DNA of 64,000 bases from Streptococcus cristatus (GTDB lineage: Bacteria; Bacillota; Bacilli; Lactobacillales; Streptococcaceae): contig NZ_VSJJ01000007.1 of NCBI RefSeq assembly GCF_008369405.1, positions 62,001 through 126,000 on the forward strand, given 5' to 3'. The notes beneath the pieces were generated by a model, which was not told where the DNA came from, did no database searches, and saw only the letters and a list, made by a program, of their open reading frames with translations. Below are positions 35,906 through 44,722 of the stretch, one piece after another. Positions within the stretch are counted from its first letter, which is position 1; the number at the start of each line of letters is the position of its first letter. A program made the position numbers and the translations under genes.

Positions 35906-36043
35906 ATGGCTGTTAAATTTACTAAAACAGACGATTTAGACAAGATGTTCGAGGAATTTGCCACTCTACCCAAGCTTGAAAAAGTCGAATTTCCAGATGA
36001 CAAAAAGAAAAAAGAAGCAGAAGACAAGGCTAAAAAAGCATGA
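35906..36043 (+). CDS. Small acidic/basic protein, SPJ_0845-like (45 aa)
   Basis: ATG at 35906 follows AATGAGG; ends with a TGA that overlaps the ATG of the next gene (ATGA). Sequence starts MAVKFTKTDDLDKMFEEF and ends with a Lys/Glu/Ala-rich tail (DDKKKKEAEDKAKKA). It resembles the short SPJ_0845-type proteins known in pneumococci, of unknown function. Translational coupling ties it to the permease and YcgQ-like gene that follow. Confidence 0.8.
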   Translation: MAVKFTKTDDLDKMFEEFATLPKLEKVEFPDDKKKKEAEDKAKKA

Positions 36044-36945
36044 GTTTCTTTTCTAACCTTCCTTCCAGTGTCTTACAGGCTGGAGCTATTTTTCTCTCCA
36101 TTATCATCGAGGCATTGCCATTTGTTTTGATTGGAAGTATCATTTCTGGCTTTATCGAGGTGTATGTCACGCCGGACAAGGTTTATCGTTTTCTGCCCAA
36201 GAACAAATGGGCTCGGATTTTCTTTGGAAGTTTAATCGGTGTTGTCTTCCCTTCTTGCGAGTGCGGAATTGTTCCCATTATAAACCGATTTCTGGAAAAG
36301 AAAGTTCCCAGTTACACGGCTGTGCCTTTTCTGGTAACGGCCCCAGTCATCAACCCTATCGTGCTCTTTGCGACCTACTCAGCCTTTGGAAATTCCTTCC
36401 GAATGGCTCTGCTGCGTGCTTTAGGTTCTATGGTCGTGGCTATTCTTTTAGGGATTTTTCTGGGCTTCTTTGCAGACAGCAATATTCAAAAAGAAAATCG
36501 CAAAGCGGTTCATGAGCATGATTTTTCTCATCTCAGCAAAGGACAAAAGCTTTTTCAGGTCTTTGTGCAGGCCATTGACGAATTTTTCGATACCGGTCGC
36601 TATCTGGTCTTTGGCTGTCTCTTCGCCAGCATAGTACAAGTCTATGTCCCAACCAGAATCCTGACCTCTATCAGCTCGACACCAGCTGTTGCCATTCTTC
36701 TCCTCATGCTGCTGTCCTTCCTGCTCTCACTGTGCAGCGAAGCTGATGCTTTCATCGGAAGCTCCTTGATCGCTAGCTTCGGCTTAGCGCCAGTCTTAGC
36801 TTTCTTGGTCATTGGGCCTATGCTGGATGTCAAGAATCTGCTGATGATGAAAAACTACTTTAAGACACGCTTTATCTGGCAATTTATCAGTCTGGTTACC
36901 CTCGTCGTCTTTCTTTACTCTTGGCTTGTGGGGGTGGTGCTATGA
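36040..36945 (+). CDS. Permease, DUF318/YraQ-YcgR family (301 aa)
   Basis: Eight or so TM helices. Family marks are FPSCECGIVPI (Cys pair) and LVTAPVINPIVLFATY, repeated in the second half as LCSEADAFIGSSL and VIGPMLDVKNLLM. Paired with the TIGR03943 gene next to it this equals B. subtilis YcgR/YcgQ. The Cys-x-Cys motif inside the membrane hints at metal or metalloid transport; the true substrate is not known. Confidence 0.88.
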   Translation: MSFFSNLPSSVLQAGAIFLSIIIEALPFVLIGSIISGFIEVYVTPDKVYRFLPKNKWARIFFGSLIGVVFPSCECGIVPIINRFLEKKVPSYTAVPFLVTAPVINPIVLFATYSAFGNSFRMALLRALGSMVVAILLGIFLGFFADSNIQKENRKAVHEHDFSHLSKGQKLFQVFVQAIDEFFDTGRYLVFGCLFASIVQVYVPTRILTSISSTPAVAILLLMLLSFLLSLCSEADAFIGSSLIASFGLAPVLAFLVIGPMLDVKNLLMMKNYFKTRFIWQFISLVTLVVFLYSWLVGVVL

Positions 36946-37757
36946 TTCGATTTCTAATCTTAGTCGGCTACTTTGAGATTACTATGTATCTGCAGCTGAC
37001 GGGCAAGCTCAACCAATACATCAATCTTCACTATTCCTATCTGGCATACTTGTCTATGATTCTGTCCTTTATCTTGGCAGTCGTGCAGCTGATCATCTGG
37101 ATGAAGAAGATGGAGGTTCACAGTCATTTAAGTACTCTCTGGGCCAAGCTAGGCAGCGTGCTGCTCCTTGTCATTCCGCTCTTTGTAGGAATTTTCTTTC
37201 CAACTGTAACCTTGGATTCGACAACAGTTTCTGCTAAAGGTTTTCATTTCCCGCTGGCTGAGGGAACTTCTGCAGCCGTCCAGCAGGACGAAGGCACAAC
37301 CAGCCAATACCTAAAGCCTGATACCAGCACCTACTTTACCAAAGGGGCTTACGAAAAAGAAATGCGGGCAGCTGCCAAGAAATATGTCAAGCAAGATACC
37401 ATTCAGGTCACAACCGAAAATTACATGGAGGTCATGGAGGTCATCTATGATTATCCCGACGAGTTTGTAGGCAAAACGCTGGAGTTTACTGGCTTCGTCT
37501 ACAATGACCCCAGCGACCAAAAGAGCCAATTTCTCTTTCGCTTTGGTATTATCCATTGTATCGCTGACTCAGGTGTCTATGGACTCTTGACGACTGGAAA
37601 TACCCAGCATTTTGAGAATAATACCTGGATTCATGCCAAGGGGAAACTTGCCATGCACTACCATAAAAGTCTGGGACAAAGCCTGCCAACTCTAGAAGTT
37701 GAAAGCTTTGATAAGGTAGAAAAACCGGACAACCCTTACGTTTATAGAGTATTTTAG
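36942..37757 (+). CDS. TIGR03943 (YcgQ-like) family membrane/surface protein
   Basis: About 271 aa. Start MIRFLILVGYFEITMY at 36942 overlaps the permease stop (ATGA). Two or three N-terminal TM helices, then an outside domain with FVGKTLEFTGFVYND and RFGIIHCIADSGVYGLL, where the HC pair is the conserved possible metal site. DUF1980/TIGR03943 proteins always travel with YcgR-type permeases, so the two very probably form one complex. Confidence 0.87.
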   Translation: MIRFLILVGYFEITMYLQLTGKLNQYINLHYSYLAYLSMILSFILAVVQLIIWMKKMEVHSHLSTLWAKLGSVLLLVIPLFVGIFFPTVTLDSTTVSAKGFHFPLAEGTSAAVQQDEGTTSQYLKPDTSTYFTKGAYEKEMRAAAKKYVKQDTIQVTTENYMEVMEVIYDYPDEFVGKTLEFTGFVYNDPSDQKSQFLFRFGIIHCIADSGVYGLLTTGNTQHFENNTWIHAKGKLAMHYHKSLGQSLPTLEVESFDKVEKPDNPYVYRVF

Positions 37758-37761
37758 AGTC

Positions 37762-37800
37762 AAACACCTGTGAAAATCCATTTTCATGGGTGTTTCTTTT
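37762..37800 (+). terminator. Terminator after the YcgQ-like gene
   Basis: AAACACC-TGAAAAT pairs with ATTTTCA-GGTGTTT, with small internal mismatches and a T-rich tail. Confidence 0.8.
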
Positions 37801-37964
37801 ATATGCAAGCCTTGCAATTCATTCTTTCCCTTTTACTAAGTTGTTATGACCAACTTTTATAAATTACAAGATCCTTGATTAAAGTTGCTATTTAACTTTT
37901 TTCTCTCCTCTCTTAGAAAATCATGCTACAATAATACTATCTCATTTGAAAAGGAGTTGTTTTT

Positions 37965-39329
37965 ATGAATCAAGAAAAAGTAAAGAAACGAGATTTGCTT
38001 TCTATTCTGGCTGTGGCCTTAGTCACCTTTGCTGGAATTCTTTCAGAGACCAGTATGAATGTGACCTTTCCCCACCTCAGCAAAGTATTTGGTCTGAGCC
38101 TAGGAGTGCTGCAATGGATTACGACTGGCTATCTGCTGGCCGTCGCCATCACCATAACTTTAGGCGCAACTCTAGCCCACAATTGGACGGAGCGTCGCAT
38201 CCTCTTTACCTCGCTTGCCATCTTTACCCTTGGTAATCTGATTGCTATGATTACCCCAGACTTTACTTTCCTTATGCTGGGACGGATCCTTCAAGGGGGA
38301 GCGACTGGGATTGCCATTCCACTTATGTTTAATCTCATCGTGGAGCGGATTCCTCGGCAGAAAATCGGATTTTATATGGGGTTGAGTGGCCTAGTTATCA
38401 GTCTGGCACCAGCCATCGGCCCGACCTACGGAGGCTTCATGATTGGCTCCTTCGACTGGCACATGATCTACAGCTTTATCATGCCAGTTCCCATCCTCTC
38501 TTTTTTGCTAGCTTATGTTAACTTGGAAAATTCAGCAGGAAAAAGCAATCGTCCCTTTGATGTACTAGGCTTTCTCTCGCTTGCAACGGCTCTTTCCTTT
38601 TCTCTGATGACCATCTCCAGTTTGGAAGGTGGCGATAGTGTCAATTGGCTCTATCTAGCTATTTTCCTCCTTTCCTTTGCCTTTTTTATCTGGCGGAGTC
38701 TGACTGTTCAAGATCCATTTCTAGACATCCGTATCTTGAAAGAACCAACGATTTTCTTTGGAATTCTACCTTTTCTGATCTTTCAATTTTCCAACCTATC
38801 CAGCAATTTTCTCATTCCCAACTTTCTCGTGCTGGTCAAGAATGTCTCAACCGCTCAAGCTGGATTTTCCCTCCTTCCAGGAACTATGATCGGGGCTTTC
38901 ATGTCTCCTTTTCTGGGAAAATTATACGATAACAAAGGCCCTAAACTATCTCTCTTTGGCGGTAATAGCCTAGTCTTTCTCGTCATGATTGTCTATAGCT
39001 TCTTTACAAACTGGCTCAATCTCCCACTAATCTTAGGTTTTTATATCCTCTTTACTCTGGGCCGAAACATGGCCTTCAACAATACCATGGCCCTTTCCGC
39101 CTCACAAGCTAGCAAAGGAAAAATAGCAGATGTAACTGCCCTCTTTCAACTAGCTCAGACCTTCGCAGGCGCCTTGGGAACAGCAATTGCAGCCGTCCTG
39201 CTCAATCAAGCCCCCGACACCACAACTGGTGTCCACAATGTCTTCAGCCTGCTTTTAGTCCTAGTGGGTGGCAACTTTATTTTCTACTATTTCCTCTTTC
39301 GCGCTATCAAGAAGAAAAGCCAATCCTAA
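37965..39329 (+). CDS. MFS drug-efflux transporter, DHA2 (EmrB/LmrB-like)
   Basis: 454 aa, ~14 TM helices. MFS motif A-like ATLAHNWTERRILF, motif C-like VISLAPAIGPTYGGFM, and N-terminal ETSMNVTFPHLSKVF are DHA2 features. Proton-driven export of drugs or toxic compounds is likely; substrate not predictable. ATG follows AAAAGGAG. Monocistronic; a short CCCGA/TCGGG hairpin follows. Confidence 0.9.
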   Translation: MNQEKVKKRDLLSILAVALVTFAGILSETSMNVTFPHLSKVFGLSLGVLQWITTGYLLAVAITITLGATLAHNWTERRILFTSLAIFTLGNLIAMITPDFTFLMLGRILQGGATGIAIPLMFNLIVERIPRQKIGFYMGLSGLVISLAPAIGPTYGGFMIGSFDWHMIYSFIMPVPILSFLLAYVNLENSAGKSNRPFDVLGFLSLATALSFSLMTISSLEGGDSVNWLYLAIFLLSFAFFIWRSLTVQDPFLDIRILKEPTIFFGILPFLIFQFSNLSSNFLIPNFLVLVKNVSTAQAGFSLLPGTMIGAFMSPFLGKLYDNKGPKLSLFGGNSLVFLVMIVYSFFTNWLNLPLILGFYILFTLGRNMAFNNTMALSASQASKGKIADVTALFQLAQTFAGALGTAIAAVLLNQAPDTTTGVHNVFSLLLVLVGGNFIFYYFLFRAIKKKSQS

Positions 39330-39335
39330 ACTCGT

Positions 39336-39370
39336 ATCCCGACTTTCCCTCGGGGTATTTTCTTTCCACC
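39336..39370 (+). terminator. Probable terminator of the MFS gene
   Basis: TCCCGA-N7-TCGGGG followed by TATTTTCTTT; short stem, moderate support. Confidence 0.5.
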
Positions 39371-39451
39371 AAATCCGAATTTTTCAAATACAATTTTTCT
39401 GAAAATTGTGATAAAATAGAAACAATCACATTTAGATAGGTAATAGATATC

Positions 39452-40915
39452 ATGTCTTCAAAAGTTATTATTACAATTTTCGGTGCCAGCGGAGACTTGG
39501 CTCAAAGAAAGCTTTATCCTTCTCTCTTTCGACTTTATAAATCTGGCAATCTTTCGAAACATTTTGCCGTAATCGGAACTGCCCGCAGACCTTGGAGCAA
39601 GGAATATTTCGAGTCGGTCGTTGTCGAGTCTATCTCAGACCTAGCTGACAGTGCCGAGCAGGCTCAAGAGTTCGCCAGCCACTTTTATTATCAAAGCCAT
39701 GATGTGCAAGATACCGAGCATTATATCGAATTGCGCAAGCTGCAAAACAAGCTTAACGAGCAATACCAGGCAGAAAATAATAAACTCTTCTTCCTTTCTA
39801 TGGCGCCGCAATTTTTCGGAACCATTGCTAAGCATCTCAAGTCTGAGCAAATCGTTGATGGAAAAGGATTTGAGCGCCTGATTGTCGAGAAACCTTTTGG
39901 GACAGATTTGGCAACTGCCAGCAAGCTCAACGAAGACCTACTGGCAACCTTTGACGAAGAACAGATTTTCCGTATTGACCACTATCTGGGCAAGGAAATG
40001 ATTCAAAAGATTTTTGCCATCCGCTTTGCTAATCTGCTGTTTGAAAATGTCTGGAACCGCCAATACATTGATAATGTGCAGATTACCTTTGCTGAAAAGT
40101 TGGGAGTTGAAGAACGCGGTGGCTACTATGATCAATCCGGTGCCCTCCGTGATATGGTGCAAAACCACACCTTGCAACTTCTCTCTCTACTGGCCATGGA
40201 CAAGCCAAAAAGCTTTACCAAAGACGATATCCGAGCAGAAAAGGCCAAGGTATTTGAGCGCCTCGTTCAGCCAAGCGAGGAAGATTTGAAACGTTTCTTC
40301 ATTCGCGGCCAGTACAAGTCTGGCAAAATTAACGGCCGAAAATACATTTCTTACCGTAGCGAACCAAATGTCAATCCTGAGTCTACTACTGAAACCTTTG
40401 CCTCTGGTGCTTTCTTCATTGATAGCGACCGCTTCCGTGATGTTCCTTTCTTCTTCCGAACTGGGAAGCGTCTCACCAAAAAAGGCACCCATGTCAATAT
40501 CGTCTTCAAGCAAATGGACTCTATCTTTGGTGAACCTCTCAAACCAAATGTCCTAACCATCTATATCCAACCAACTGAGGGGATTTCACTCAGTCTCAAT
40601 GGTAAGGAAGTTGGAGAACTCTTTAATCTAGCTCCGATCTCATTGGATTATCGGACAGATGCTACAGCTTCAGGAGCCTCTCCAGACCCTTATGAAAAAC
40701 TGATTTTTGATGTCCTCAATAACGACTCAACTAATTTCAGTCATTGGGACGAAGTAAAAGCCAGCTGGCAGCTTATCGATCGTATCGAAGAACTTTGGAG
40801 TCAAAATCAAGTACCACTCCATGAATATCCTGTCGGATCTATGGGACCAGAAGCCTCCTTTGAGCTACTTGCCCAATTTGGAGCAAGCTGGCAATGGCAA
40901 CCTGATAAAGAATAA
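39452..40915 (+). CDS. zwf: Glucose-6-phosphate 1-dehydrogenase
   Basis: First step of the oxidative pentose phosphate pathway, making NADPH. 487 aa. N-terminal NADP-binding FGASGDLAQRKLYPSL, signature RIDHYLGKEMIQ (active His/Lys), EKPFGTDL, and YDQSGALRDMVQNHTLQLL are all present. Ends DKE before a terminator. Monocistronic. Confidence 0.97.
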   Translation: MSSKVIITIFGASGDLAQRKLYPSLFRLYKSGNLSKHFAVIGTARRPWSKEYFESVVVESISDLADSAEQAQEFASHFYYQSHDVQDTEHYIELRKLQNKLNEQYQAENNKLFFLSMAPQFFGTIAKHLKSEQIVDGKGFERLIVEKPFGTDLATASKLNEDLLATFDEEQIFRIDHYLGKEMIQKIFAIRFANLLFENVWNRQYIDNVQITFAEKLGVEERGGYYDQSGALRDMVQNHTLQLLSLLAMDKPKSFTKDDIRAEKAKVFERLVQPSEEDLKRFFIRGQYKSGKINGRKYISYRSEPNVNPESTTETFASGAFFIDSDRFRDVPFFFRTGKRLTKKGTHVNIVFKQMDSIFGEPLKPNVLTIYIQPTEGISLSLNGKEVGELFNLAPISLDYRTDATASGASPDPYEKLIFDVLNNDSTNFSHWDEVKASWQLIDRIEELWSQNQVPLHEYPVGSMGPEASFELLAQFGASWQWQPDKE

Positions 40916-40922
40916 TACATGC

Positions 40923-40953
40923 AAAAAAGATTGGAACATTCTCCAATCTTTTT
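40923..40953. terminator. Terminator between zwf and mgtA (converging genes)
   Basis: AAAAGATTGGA-acattc-TCCAATCTTTT, good in both directions. Confidence 0.85.
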
Positions 40954-40983
40954 ATACTTCTTAAACATCTGCTAGTCTTTCTA

Positions 40984-43644
40984 CTATAGCCATTCCTTAT
41001 AACGTTTGATATAGCAGCCTTTCACAAAGGTTACACTAACCATATAAAGCACGATAATCAAGAAAAGGAAAAGGAAATAGGTGCCATTGAGCGGGGCAGT
41101 CTTCAGAACTGACGCAAAGAGGCTGTATGGCAAGGAAGTAATAAAGAGCGCAGCTGCCATGGTCGTCACAATGACGGAAAGGGCGGGACGGCTTTGTACA
41201 AAAGGCAGTTTAGGTGAGCGCAGCATGTAGATGACCATGGTCTGGGTCCACATAGACTCAATAAACCAGCCTGTTTGGAAAAGAGTGATAAAAATTGCTG
41301 CCTGTTCAGTACCAGCTTGATAGCTGCCTCCTGTGATCATAGGCACAATAATAAAGTAAAGCACCAGATAAGTCAAAACATCAAAAACGGATGAGATAGG
41401 CCCGATCCAAGCCATAAAACGGGTAATAGAGCTAGCTGACCAAATATGAGGTTTCTTGAGAAATTCACTATCTACATTATCAAATGGCAGAGCGATACAA
41501 GACAAATCATAAACTAGATTGAGGACAATCAAATGAACTGGTGCCATAGGCAGAAAAGGCAGAAAAATGCTGGCAAAAAGAAGAGAAAAGATATTTCCAA
41601 AGTTGGAACTGACCGTCATCTTGATATACTTAGTCATATTGGCATAGACCTTGCGTCCCTCTACCAATCCTTTCTCCAGAACCATGAGATCCTTGTCCAG
41701 CAAAATGACATCTGCTGTTTCCTTGGCAATATCGACAGCTGTATCAACAGAAATACCAACATCTGCTACCTTCATAGAAGGCGCATCATTGATACCATCA
41801 CCCATGTAGCCAACCTTGTGGCCATTGGCTTTGAGTTGAAGAATAATCCGGGCTTTTTGATCAGGAGAGAGCTTAGCAAAAACTGTCGTGTTCTCCACTG
41901 CCTGACTCAATTCCTCATCAGATAAGGCATCTACCTCCACACCTAGCAAGATATTGTCTACATCTAAGCCAACCTTTTCACAGACTGCCTGGGTTACCTT
42001 ATCATTATCACCGGTCAAAATCTTAGTAGCAACGCCATACTCAGCCAAGGTTTCAATAGCTGGCGCTGCAGATGGCTTAGGTGGATCTAGAAAAGCTAGA
42101 TAGCCCGTCAAGATCATATCGGACTCATCCTTCACTTCATACTCATAATCTTCTTCTAAGTCTGACTTGTAGCTAACACCAAGCACGCGCAACCCCTGCT
42201 CATTGAGTTGAGCCACTTCCGCAAGGATTTCCTGACGGATCTCCTCAGTCAGTTCTGTAATCCGATTCTTATATTCTACATAGCTAGAGATGGCCAGCAT
42301 TTCCTCCAAGGCTCCCTTGGTCACCATGCTGATGACATCCTCATCATCCTTGACGATGACACTCATGCGGCGGCGTTCAAAGTCAAAAGGCAATTCATCA
42401 ATTTTCTTAAAAGTTTGGTCTAGATCACGAACAATCTCATGCTTTTCTGCTTCTTTCTCCGTCCGGTTAATAATGGCCCGATCCATGAGATTTTTGAGAC
42501 CGGTTTGATAATAAGAATTGAGAAAGGCACGACGGAGCACTGCCAAGTCCAAATCACCATGAATATCCAACGGGTATTCTAACACAATCTCGTCTTGGGT
42601 CAGTGTGCCCGTCTTATCCGTACAAAGGATATCAATAGCTCCTAGGTCTTGGATGGCATTCAGTTTTTTAATCACGACCTTTTCCTGAGCCATAATAATA
42701 GAACCTTTAGCCAAGCTCGCTGTGATAATCATGGGCAGCATTTCTGGGGTCAGGCCGACTCCAACGCTGAGGGCAAAGACACCTGCTTCCAACCAGTCGC
42801 CGTCTGTCAGGCCGTTGATGAAGAAGACAACTGGCACCATGACTAGCATCAGACGAATCAAGAGCCAGGAAATACTATTCATCTCGCGCTCAAAAGAGGT
42901 CGGCTCATCGTAGGTGTTCAGTGTCTGCTCAATGGCACCCATCATGGTCTCATCACCAACCACCAGGACCAGAGCCGTAGCTCTCCCAGAAATAACATTG
43001 GTTCCCATAAAGGCCAGCGACTCTGTTTCTAAAAGGCTATCGAAATTTTGCCCATCCGCCTTGTTCAGACAGAGCTTTTCTACTGCGTCACTTTCCCCTG
43101 TTAGGCCAGACTGTTGTACAAAGAAATCGCGGGAATCCAGCAGCAAGACATCTGCGGGAATCATGTCTCCAGCACTAAGCTTGATGATGTCTCCTACAAC
43201 AAGCTCATCAATCGGAAGTTCCTGCTCTGCTCCTTCTCGAATTACCGTAGCTGTATTGACAATCAACCGAGATAGATTGCTAGCAGCACGGTCGCTCCGC
43301 AATTCCTGAATAAAACGAATGCCTCCGGAAATCAGCACCAGAACGACAGTGATGATGGAAGTCGTTGGGTCTTCCTCACCGGGCTTGGCCAGCCAGACAT
43401 TTGTCACTAGGGACACCAGAGCAATCACCAGTAAGATGACTGTAAATGGGTTAATAATAGACTCGTAAATTTTCTTGAAAATAGAGTCTTCCTGCCCCTT
43501 CGTAATGATATTTTCACCATAGAGGTCACGATTTTCTTCGACTTGCTCTTCTGTCAAGCCACGAAAGGAAGTCTTGTAAAATGCCAAAGTTTCTTTTACA
43601 GGAAGCTGCAAAGCTGCAACTAATCTTTCTTTTACTGTTTTCAT
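40984..43644 (-). CDS. mgtA: Magnesium-translocating P-type ATPase MgtA
   Basis: P3B-type ATPase for Mg2+ import. About 886 aa. Start MKTVKERLVAALQ at 43644 follows AAAGGAG; a TTG 16 codons earlier lies inside the leader hairpin. ILCTDKTGTLTQDE (phosphorylated Asp), GESDAVEK, GDGINDAPSMKVADVGIS and about ten TM helices are all intact. Upstream on the same transcript lie a 23-codon leader ORF, alternative hairpins, a GST-like gene and an M-box riboswitch, so expression should be high only when Mg2+ is low. Confidence 0.96.
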   Translation of the reverse strand: MKTVKERLVAALQLPVKETLAFYKTSFRGLTEEQVEENRDLYGENIITKGQEDSIFKKIYESIINPFTVILLVIALVSLVTNVWLAKPGEEDPTTSIITVVLVLISGGIRFIQELRSDRAASNLSRLIVNTATVIREGAEQELPIDELVVGDIIKLSAGDMIPADVLLLDSRDFFVQQSGLTGESDAVEKLCLNKADGQNFDSLLETESLAFMGTNVISGRATALVLVVGDETMMGAIEQTLNTYDEPTSFEREMNSISWLLIRLMLVMVPVVFFINGLTDGDWLEAGVFALSVGVGLTPEMLPMIITASLAKGSIIMAQEKVVIKKLNAIQDLGAIDILCTDKTGTLTQDEIVLEYPLDIHGDLDLAVLRRAFLNSYYQTGLKNLMDRAIINRTEKEAEKHEIVRDLDQTFKKIDELPFDFERRRMSVIVKDDEDVISMVTKGALEEMLAISSYVEYKNRITELTEEIRQEILAEVAQLNEQGLRVLGVSYKSDLEEDYEYEVKDESDMILTGYLAFLDPPKPSAAPAIETLAEYGVATKILTGDNDKVTQAVCEKVGLDVDNILLGVEVDALSDEELSQAVENTTVFAKLSPDQKARIILQLKANGHKVGYMGDGINDAPSMKVADVGISVDTAVDIAKETADVILLDKDLMVLEKGLVEGRKVYANMTKYIKMTVSSNFGNIFSLLFASIFLPFLPMAPVHLIVLNLVYDLSCIALPFDNVDSEFLKKPHIWSASSITRFMAWIGPISSVFDVLTYLVLYFIIVPMITGGSYQAGTEQAAIFITLFQTGWFIESMWTQTMVIYMLRSPKLPFVQSRPALSVIVTTMAAALFITSLPYSLFASVLKTAPLNGTYFLFLFLIIVLYMVSVTFVKGCYIKRYKEWL

Positions 43645-43658
43645 TGGTTTCTCCTTTA

Positions 43659-43740
43659 TGTATGATTGATAATTTTCATACACAGGGACCAATCACTTTA
43701 TAAGGACAGAACGACACAAATCAGCGATTGGCTGTGTATG
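43659..43740 (-). promoter_or_regulatory. mgtA leader with two mutually exclusive hairpins
   Basis: On the minus strand, arm A CATACACAG+CCAATC (43740-43726) pairs with arm B GATTGG+CTGTGTATG (43694-43677), 15 bp with one 3-base bulge. Arm B can also pair through TGTATG (43682-43677) with arm C CATACA (43664-43659), which touches the mgtA ribosome binding site at 43651-43657. A lies inside the leader ORF, so a ribosome there would free B to pair with C. This resembles an attenuator or translation switch; the direction of control is not known. Confidence 0.7.
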
Positions 43741-43769
43741 TGCGGTTCCGGATGATCGTCAATTTGCAT
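43698..43769 (-). CDS. Leader peptide ORF before mgtA (23 aa)
   Basis: ATG at 43769, 7 bases after a perfect AAGGAG (43777-43782); stop TAA at 43698. Peptide starts MQIDDHPEPHIHSQS and ends with a hydrophobic SLICVVLSL. The DDHPEP segment puts two Asp, one Glu and two Pro in the first nine residues, the composition that destabilises translating ribosomes at low Mg2+ in enteric mgtA/mgtL leaders. It is not homologous to MgtL by sequence. Its second half forms arm A of the leader hairpin. No known domain. Confidence 0.65.
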   Translation of the reverse strand: MQIDDHPEPHIHSQSLICVVLSL

Positions 43770-43801
43770 CGTGCTGCTCCTTTCTTAGTTTATAAAAGCA
43801 G

Positions 43802-44413
43802 TTAATAATTCCAAGATGCCTGCAAGACATCAAAAGTAGCATTCATCTTCTGGGTCCACTCTTGCAAGTCGGGAAAATTTTCTCTCAAAGAATATCCAAT
43901 GACTTCTTCGCGTAAATTCCACCAATCTACAAGAGCAACTACTTGGATTGTTGCAATATTTAAAGAAAGTCCCTGCTCAGTAGCCAACTTCTCTAATAGG
44001 GCCAAACTCCGGACATTTCTCTCTTCAATTTGCTGATGTCTGTCTTTCCACCAATGTTCTTTTTCATGAAAAATTTTTTCCGCAACCATCGGCATTGTAT
44101 TTTCCAAGATTCCTTCAGCAACGGACAGTATGTTTAAAACGTGCCACTTCTCTATCCCATTAGGAAAAAGCGGAGTTTCCTGACCTAGCTCGTCTAAATA
44201 TTGGGAAATTAAATCACTACCATACAACCATTCTCCATTGGAAGCTTGAAAAGCAGGAATTCTACCTAAAGGATTATCTTGATTGTGCGGTGAATTTTTG
44301 TCGAAAGCCACCTGAACCTTCTGAATATCCACTTGCTCCTCTAAATGATGATGTAAAATTGTAGCATAGACTTTACGCGCAAAAGGACTGGTACTAGAAT
44401 ACCAAAATTTCAT
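43802..44413 (-). CDS. Glutathione S-transferase family protein (203 aa)
   Basis: Start MKFWYSSTSPFARKV at 44413 follows AGAAGGAGG. Thioredoxin-fold N-terminus with SPFARKV and the cis-Pro segment GRIPAFQ, then YGSDLISQYLDEL; an all-helical C-terminus follows. Cytoplasmic; substrate unknown. It sits directly behind an M-box riboswitch and 33 bases before the mgtA leader ORF, so it appears to be co-expressed with mgtA at low Mg2+. A link between a GST and magnesium is unexpected. Confidence 0.85.
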   Translation of the reverse strand: MKFWYSSTSPFARKVYATILHHHLEEQVDIQKVQVAFDKNSPHNQDNPLGRIPAFQASNGEWLYGSDLISQYLDELGQETPLFPNGIEKWHVLNILSVAEGILENTMPMVAEKIFHEKEHWWKDRHQQIEERNVRSLALLEKLATEQGLSLNIATIQVVALVDWWNLREEVIGYSLRENFPDLQEWTQKMNATFDVLQASWNY

Positions 44414-44482
44414 TACTATTCCTCCTTCTTTTTTCTTAAGAGGCAGGCAATCAACTATTTGCATTCTTGAAATATTTTCAGC

Positions 44483-44516
44483 AAAAAAAGAATACCCTGC
44501 CAATTCTGGACAGGGT
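44483..44516 (-). terminator. Intrinsic terminator of the M-box riboswitch
   Basis: On the minus strand ACCCTG-TCCA pairs with TGG-CAGGGT (loop GAAT, one bulge), followed by ATTC and T7 (44483-44489). It lies between the M-box and the GST gene, 70 bases before the ATG: the expression platform that stops transcription when Mg2+ is bound. Confidence 0.85.
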
Positions 44517-44531
44517 TGTTTGCATGTCAGG

Positions 44532-44716
44532 TTATTCGCTTCATTGTTTTAAACACAGATAAAACAAGCATTCACCGTTCAAGCTTTAACTCCATAAGGC
44601 GATGAAATGAGCTTAGTCTTGACCTTTGCGATCAGGACTGTTGACCAACGAGTAGTGTCTCCACTGCTTTGCGGTAGTCATCCGTATCCTTATGGTAGCC
44701 TCACCTACCGATTGAC
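44532..44716 (-). promoter_or_regulatory. M-box (ykoK-type) magnesium riboswitch
   Basis: Minus strand from ~44716. Reads, in order, the conserved M-box pieces: CGGTAGGTGAGGCTACC, GGATACG, CTACCGC-AAA, GTGGAGACACTAC, TTGGTCAACAG, GATCGCAAAGGTC, TTAAAGCTT and GAATGCTTG. These match the core of the B. subtilis mgtE leader in order and spacing. A P1 closing helix TGTCA/TGACA is possible. Followed by an intrinsic terminator. Mg2+ binding should favour termination before the GST-mgtA genes. Confidence 0.9.
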
Positions 44717-44722
44717 ACTATT

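Noticed and set aside
43645..43692. Longer MgtA start 16 codons upstream (TTG)
   Set aside because: Lies in the leader hairpin without a ribosome binding site; the ATG at 43644 follows AAAGGAG.
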